Positions 60,991 to 64,000 of a stretch of DNA of 64,000 bases are shown here, piece by piece (the first letter of the stretch is position 1; every line of letters starts with the position of its first letter). The position numbers and the translations under genes were made by a program. Source of the stretch: BOKV01 sp041397525 (GTDB lineage Bacteria; Pseudomonadota; Alphaproteobacteria; Rhizobiales; Rhizobiaceae); NCBI GenBank assembly GCA_041397525.1, contig JAWKWL010000003.1, forward strand, positions 1 to 64,000. Reading direction: 5' to 3'. The notes under the pieces were generated by a model that was not told where the DNA came from, searched no databases, and saw nothing but the letters and a program-made list of their open reading frames with translations.

Positions 60991-61524
60991 ATGAACAGGA
61001 ATCACATCCACTATTCGATCATCCCTTCTCCGATTGGCCCGATCATGGCGGCTGTCGGTGAGTGCGGAGTGGTCAGCGTCAATTACACCTTCGAGGACCG
61101 CATCCCGCGGCCGTCGCCCACTTGGGTCCGCGACGATGCAGCACTGGATGAAGTTCGCCGGCAGATCGATGAATGGTTCGCCGGAACCCGCACGCATTTC
61201 GACCTTGCACTTGATTATCGCGGCAACAAGTTCCAGTGCGCAGTTTGGCAGGCCTTGCTGGAAATTCCCTATGGCCAAACCCGCACCTATGGCGAAATTG
61301 CCGTCAGCATCGGTGAGGGCACTGCAGCGAGCCGTGCGGTCGGCACTGCCTGTGGCGACAACCCGCTACCGCTGATCATCCCCTGCCATCGCGTGGTGGG
61401 AGCGGGAGGGACGCTGACCGGCTTTTCGCATGGTGCAAGGGGCGGCATCGAGATGAAACGTCATCTGCTGGAGCACGAATTCCGCATTTGCCCGCCGGCA
61501 GGCACGTTGTTCGCGCTGATGTGA
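60991..61524 (+). CDS. ogt: methylated-DNA--protein-cysteine methyltransferase
   Basis: A 177-residue MGMT repairing O6-methylguanine by suicide transfer. The ATG at 60991 is used; the frame from 60955 has no support. The DNA-binding segment NKFQCAVWQALLEIPYGQTRTYGEIA and acceptor cysteine in PCHRVVGAGGTLTGF are clear. Its N-terminal domain is also present (IIPSPIGPIMAAVGECGV). It overlaps functionally with the Ada-like protein at 49210-50082. The gene is on the transporter strand but 100 bases away, so co-transcription is uncertain. Confidence 0.94.
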   Translation: MNRNHIHYSIIPSPIGPIMAAVGECGVVSVNYTFEDRIPRPSPTWVRDDAALDEVRRQIDEWFAGTRTHFDLALDYRGNKFQCAVWQALLEIPYGQTRTYGEIAVSIGEGTAASRAVGTACGDNPLPLIIPCHRVVGAGGTLTGFSHGARGGIEMKRHLLEHEFRICPPAGTLFALM

Positions 61525-61532
61525 TCTGCCGC

Positions 61533-61736
61533 CTACCAGTGCGGCGGCCGGGTCACCGGCACTTCGGGAGCAGCGGATTCTTCCAATGCCACAAAACGCC
61601 GGACCAGCACATCCAATCTTGTTTGCAGTGAACGCAGCGTCTCGCCCTGGGTTGCCATTTCTGCCGACATTTCCTCGATTGTCAGCGCCTGGTGTGCAAC
61701 CAGTTCCTCAAGCGCGCGAAGCCGCTCCCCGCTCAT
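61533..61736 (-). CDS. slyX: SlyX-family small protein
   Basis: A 67-residue cytoplasmic protein. It has a coiled coil (RLRALEELVAHQALTIEEMS, then GETLRSLQTRLDVLVRRF) followed by PVTRPPHW, the Pro-Pro-His-Trp end typical of SlyX. The role is unknown. Its ATG overlaps the preceding thioesterase stop by 4 bases, so it is translated with that gene. Confidence 0.88.
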   Translation of the reverse strand: MSGERLRALEELVAHQALTIEEMSAEMATQGETLRSLQTRLDVLVRRFVALEESAAPEVPVTRPPHW

Positions 61737-62167
61737 CGCAGCAAATCCTCCAGCCTGTCGCGCAGCGCGAAAGGCAGCGGCACCGGCCTCCGGTTTGCGC
61801 GATCCACATGGACATGAACAAAATGCCCTTGAGCCGCAGCCCGTTCCTCGTCATTCCTGAACAGGGCTATCTCATAGCGCACTGACGAATTGCCGAGATG
61901 GGCAACACGGATTCCTGCCGCCACCGTGTCGGGAAAGGCTATTTCCGAAAAGTAGCTGCAGCCGGTTTCAACGACGAGGCCAATCACATCGCCTTTGTGC
62001 GGATCGAGCAGTCCCTCCGCCACCAGCCAGCCATTGATAGCTGTGTCAAACAGCGAGTAATGCACGACATTGTTCATGTGGCCGTAAATGTCATTGTCGG
62101 ACCAGCGCGTCTGCAATTTTCGGAACAGTCCGAATTCCTCGCGCGAAAGTGGATGTACCTTTGCCAT
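61733..62167 (-). CDS. YbgC-like acyl-CoA thioesterase
   Basis: A 144-residue hotdog thioesterase of the 4HBT/YbgC type. TRWSDNDIYGHMNNVVHYSLFDTAI (about 21-45) holds the catalytic Asp and the HMNN region typical of this family. The substrate is unknown. It starts 1 base after the alcohol dehydrogenase stop and overlaps slyX by 4 bases, forming a short minus-strand operon. Confidence 0.9.
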   Translation of the reverse strand: MAKVHPLSREEFGLFRKLQTRWSDNDIYGHMNNVVHYSLFDTAINGWLVAEGLLDPHKGDVIGLVVETGCSYFSEIAFPDTVAAGIRVAHLGNSSVRYEIALFRNDEERAAAQGHFVHVHVDRANRRPVPLPFALRDRLEDLLR

Positions 62168-62168
62168 G

Positions 62169-63329
62169 TCAGTATGCTGCCTTGTAAATGGAGAGCGCGT
62201 CGGATTGTGTGACCTCGCGCGGATTGTTGACGAGAAGCCGCGTCTGTTTCATCGCGTCCGCAGCCATGCGTGGCAGGTCGTTCTCGCCGACACCCACCTC
62301 GCGCAGACGCGTCTTCAGGCCCAGATCAGCAGATAGTGCCGCCAGCCTTTCGATGAATTCTGCACATACGCCCTGCGCGCCAGCGGAAACGTCAATGTCA
62401 GGAAAGGCATGCGGTGCAAGTTCGGCGTATAGATGGGCAGCTTCCGGCGCGTTGAAACGCAGCACATGCGGCAGGACGAGCGCGTTCGAAAGACCGTGCG
62501 GAACATGGAAAATGCCGCCAACAGGATAGGCGAGCGCATGAACCGCGGCAACCGGCGAATTGGCGAAGGCCTGGCCGGCCAGCATCGAGCCCAGCAACAT
62601 TGATGATCGGGCATTGATATCCCTGCCGTTGGTGACGGCGGTTTCGATATTGGCACCCAGCAGGCGAAGCGCTTCCACCGCCAGCATGCGCGACATCGGA
62701 TTGTTGTTCGCGCTTTTCGACGCATAGGCCTCTATGGCATGCACCATGGCGTCGATGCCGGTCGCAGCGGTGATCGATGCAGGCAGGCCAAGCGTCAAGT
62801 CCGGATCAAGGATGGCCAGGTCAGGCAGGATGACCGGCGAGGACACGCCGCGTTTTTCGTCGCCCGAAACAGTGATGATGGAAACTGGCGTGACCTCCGA
62901 GCCAGTTCCCGCCGTGGTGGGAACAAGTACCAGCGGCAGGCGCGGTCCCTTTGCATTTCCAACGCCCCATGCCGCGTCGATGTCTTCTTTGGAACCGGCC
63001 AGAAGTGCCGCCAGTTTCGCCACATCCATGGAAGAGCCTCCGCCAAAGCCGACGACGCCGCTGGCGTTCACCGCGTTCGCGGTTTCCGTGGCAGTCATCA
63101 GCGTCGCGAGCGACGGATCGGCTTCCACCTGGTCGAAAACCGTGACCTTGCATCCAGCGGCTTCAAGCGAGGCAATGGCTGGCGCACAAAGCCCAATCGT
63201 AACCAGCCCGCTATCGGTGATGAACAAAACCGACTTGCCAAGCCTTCCAGCGGCAATCTCACCGAGCGTTCCTGCAATCCCGCCTCCAAAGCGCATGCCT
63301 GCCGTCGTGTTGAAGGCAAAGGGGTTCAT
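62169..63329 (-). CDS. iron-containing alcohol dehydrogenase
   Basis: A 386-residue Fe-ADH from ATG 63329 (MNPFAFNTTAGMRFGGG), with AAGGA upstream. The NAD-binding loop is GFGGGSSMDVAKLAAL, followed by PTTAGTGSEVTPVSII. The metal-ligand region includes MVHAIEAYASKSANNNPMS and GGIFHVPHGLSNALVLPHVLRFN. The substrate could be an alcohol, a hydroxyacid or a polyol. It is divergent from the VOC gene, with a palindrome lying over its predicted -10 region. Confidence 0.92.
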   Translation of the reverse strand: MNPFAFNTTAGMRFGGGIAGTLGEIAAGRLGKSVLFITDSGLVTIGLCAPAIASLEAAGCKVTVFDQVEADPSLATLMTATETANAVNASGVVGFGGGSSMDVAKLAALLAGSKEDIDAAWGVGNAKGPRLPLVLVPTTAGTGSEVTPVSIITVSGDEKRGVSSPVILPDLAILDPDLTLGLPASITAATGIDAMVHAIEAYASKSANNNPMSRMLAVEALRLLGANIETAVTNGRDINARSSMLLGSMLAGQAFANSPVAAVHALAYPVGGIFHVPHGLSNALVLPHVLRFNAPEAAHLYAELAPHAFPDIDVSAGAQGVCAEFIERLAALSADLGLKTRLREVGVGENDLPRMAADAMKQTRLLVNNPREVTQSDALSIYKAAY

Positions 63330-63424
63330 CCGTGCCGTCCTTTCCGCCAATGTCCGTTTCATCCAATAGCGCAAGCCGGCCTTGCCGCACAACTGGTGCC
63401 GGGAAAGCATCGAACTCCGAAAAA

Positions 63425-63452
63425 ATTTGACCAAACGGTAAAAAAATGGCAA
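63425..63452 (-). promoter_or_regulatory. promoter for the alcohol dehydrogenase gene with overlapping palindrome
   Basis: On the minus strand TTGCCA (63452-63447), a 16-base spacer and TCAAAT (63430-63425). The plus-strand palindrome TTTGACC (63426-63432), AAAC, GGTAAAA (63437-63443) covers the spacer and -10. It has a single mismatch. The shape resembles TetR-type operators (TGACC then GGTAA or GGTCA), but the regulator is not in the window. Confidence 0.4.
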
Positions 63453-63528
63453 AGCGAACACCCATCGCACTTGTGCGCACCGCAATTTTGCGCAAACTGC
63501 GACTGCAAGACTGCACAGGGAATGTTGC

Positions 63529-63978
63529 ATGAACGACCAGCTTCCGATGCCGGCAATTTCGCTGATAACGCTCGGCGTGGAAGATCTTGCGGTTTCGCTG
63601 GCTTTTTACCGGGCACTCGGCTTCCGCGACACCACCGCAAGTCAGGACAGCGTCAAGTTCCTCAATGCCGGCAACATCGTGCTCGGCCTGTTCGCGCGCG
63701 ACGAACTGGCCAGGGACGCCCATGTTGATAACCAGCCGACAGGCTTTGCGGCCCAATCGCTTGCCATGAACCTGCCGGACGAGGCGTCGACGGAAGCGAT
63801 GTTTGCGCGCGCCATCGCAGCCGGTGGCACGGAGTTGAAGCAGCCGCAAAAGGTTTTCTGGGGCGGATATTCAGGTTATTTTGCCGATCCCGATGGTCAT
63901 TTGTGGGAAGTTGCGCATAATCCGTTCTTCGAGATGGATGCCAACGGCACGCTGCGACTGGAATCGAAATCGCAATGA
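63529..63978 (+). CDS. VOC/glyoxalase-superfamily protein
   Basis: A 149-residue single VOC-domain protein. AISLITLGVEDLAVSLAFYRALGF at the start and KVFWGGYSGYFADPDGHLWEVAHNP at the end match the glyoxalase/bleomycin-resistance fold. Substrate and metal use are unknown. AGGGAA lies 8 bases before the ATG. It is divergent from the Fe-ADH gene with 199 bases between. The stop TGA overlaps the next possible ATG by the ATGA arrangement. Confidence 0.9.
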   Translation: MNDQLPMPAISLITLGVEDLAVSLAFYRALGFRDTTASQDSVKFLNAGNIVLGLFARDELARDAHVDNQPTGFAAQSLAMNLPDEASTEAMFARAIAAGGTELKQPQKVFWGGYSGYFADPDGHLWEVAHNPFFEMDANGTLRLESKSQ

Positions 63979-64000
63979 AAATTCGCCTGATCGCCCTTTA
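63975..64000 (+). CDS. start of a further gene, cut by the window edge
   Basis: An ATG at 63975 overlaps the VOC stop (ATGA) and opens a frame MKIRLIAL that reaches the window end. The basic then hydrophobic start could be a signal peptide. Only eight codons are visible, so this rests on the overlap and on the open frame. No family can be assigned. Confidence 0.35.

Overview
This is core chromosome of an alphaproteobacterium of the order Rhizobiales (Hyphomicrobiales). The basis is gene content and order: rimP-nusA-ylxR-infB-rbfA-truB; trmB, metK, an XRE regulator, lnt, corC, ybeY, phoH and miaB in a row; hrcA-grpE divergent from rph-rdgB-hemW; and both genes for ornithine lipid synthesis. 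I saw no rRNA, tRNA, insertion sequence, prophage or CRISPR array. Coding density is high and base composition looks even and moderately GC-rich.

Positions 1-28734 are read entirely on the minus strand. In transcription order (high to low coordinate) this arm carries hrcA, grpE, a TRIC-type channel gene, glnD, murJ, trpS, a universal stress protein, an Nfu-type Fe-S scaffold, tsaB, rimI, an olsA/plsC-type acyltransferase, miaB, phoH, ybeY, corC, lnt, an XRE regulator, metK, trmB, the rimP-nusA-ylxR-infB-rbfA-truB translation operon, and a small secreted protein. Positions 29002-40690 are mostly plus strand: rph, rdgB, hemW, then (divergent from an LpoA-like lipoprotein) rsmI, yraN, gshB, comM, a hybrid histidine kinase and olsB. 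From 40675 to 50082 orientation alternates: maeB (-), mutS (+), a PfkB kinase (-), a CysZ/EI24 membrane protein (+), nth (-), DUF2244 and an Ada-like gene (+). Positions 50089-55471 are minus strand: two PaaI-type thioesterases, gpmA, dapB, an ABC exporter and glk. A plus-strand BMP-type nucleoside ABC transporter operon follows (55854-60890) with ogt. The right end has slyX, a YbgC-like thioesterase and an iron alcohol dehydrogenase (-), then a VOC protein and the first codons of another gene (+).

Functionally the window is translation and ribosome maturation (infB, nusA, rimP, rbfA, truB, rsmI, ybeY, trmB, miaB, tsaB, rimI), nitrogen signalling (glnD), envelope building (lnt, murJ, olsA, olsB, LpoA-like), DNA repair (mutS, nth, two MGMT-type proteins, rdgB), heat shock (hrcA, grpE), and central metabolism (metK, maeB, gpmA, glk, dapB, gshB).

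No new multi-gene system is evident. The less ordinary signals lie in untranslated leaders: a promoter plus terminator-like hairpin before rimP, a long stepped hairpin plus a Shine-Dalgarno-pairing hairpin before metK, a structured RNA ending in an intrinsic terminator upstream of the PfkB kinase, four 13-bp tandem repeats in the hrcA leader, and nested alternative inverted repeats before the nucleoside transporter. These were found by eye; none has been folded or searched computationally.
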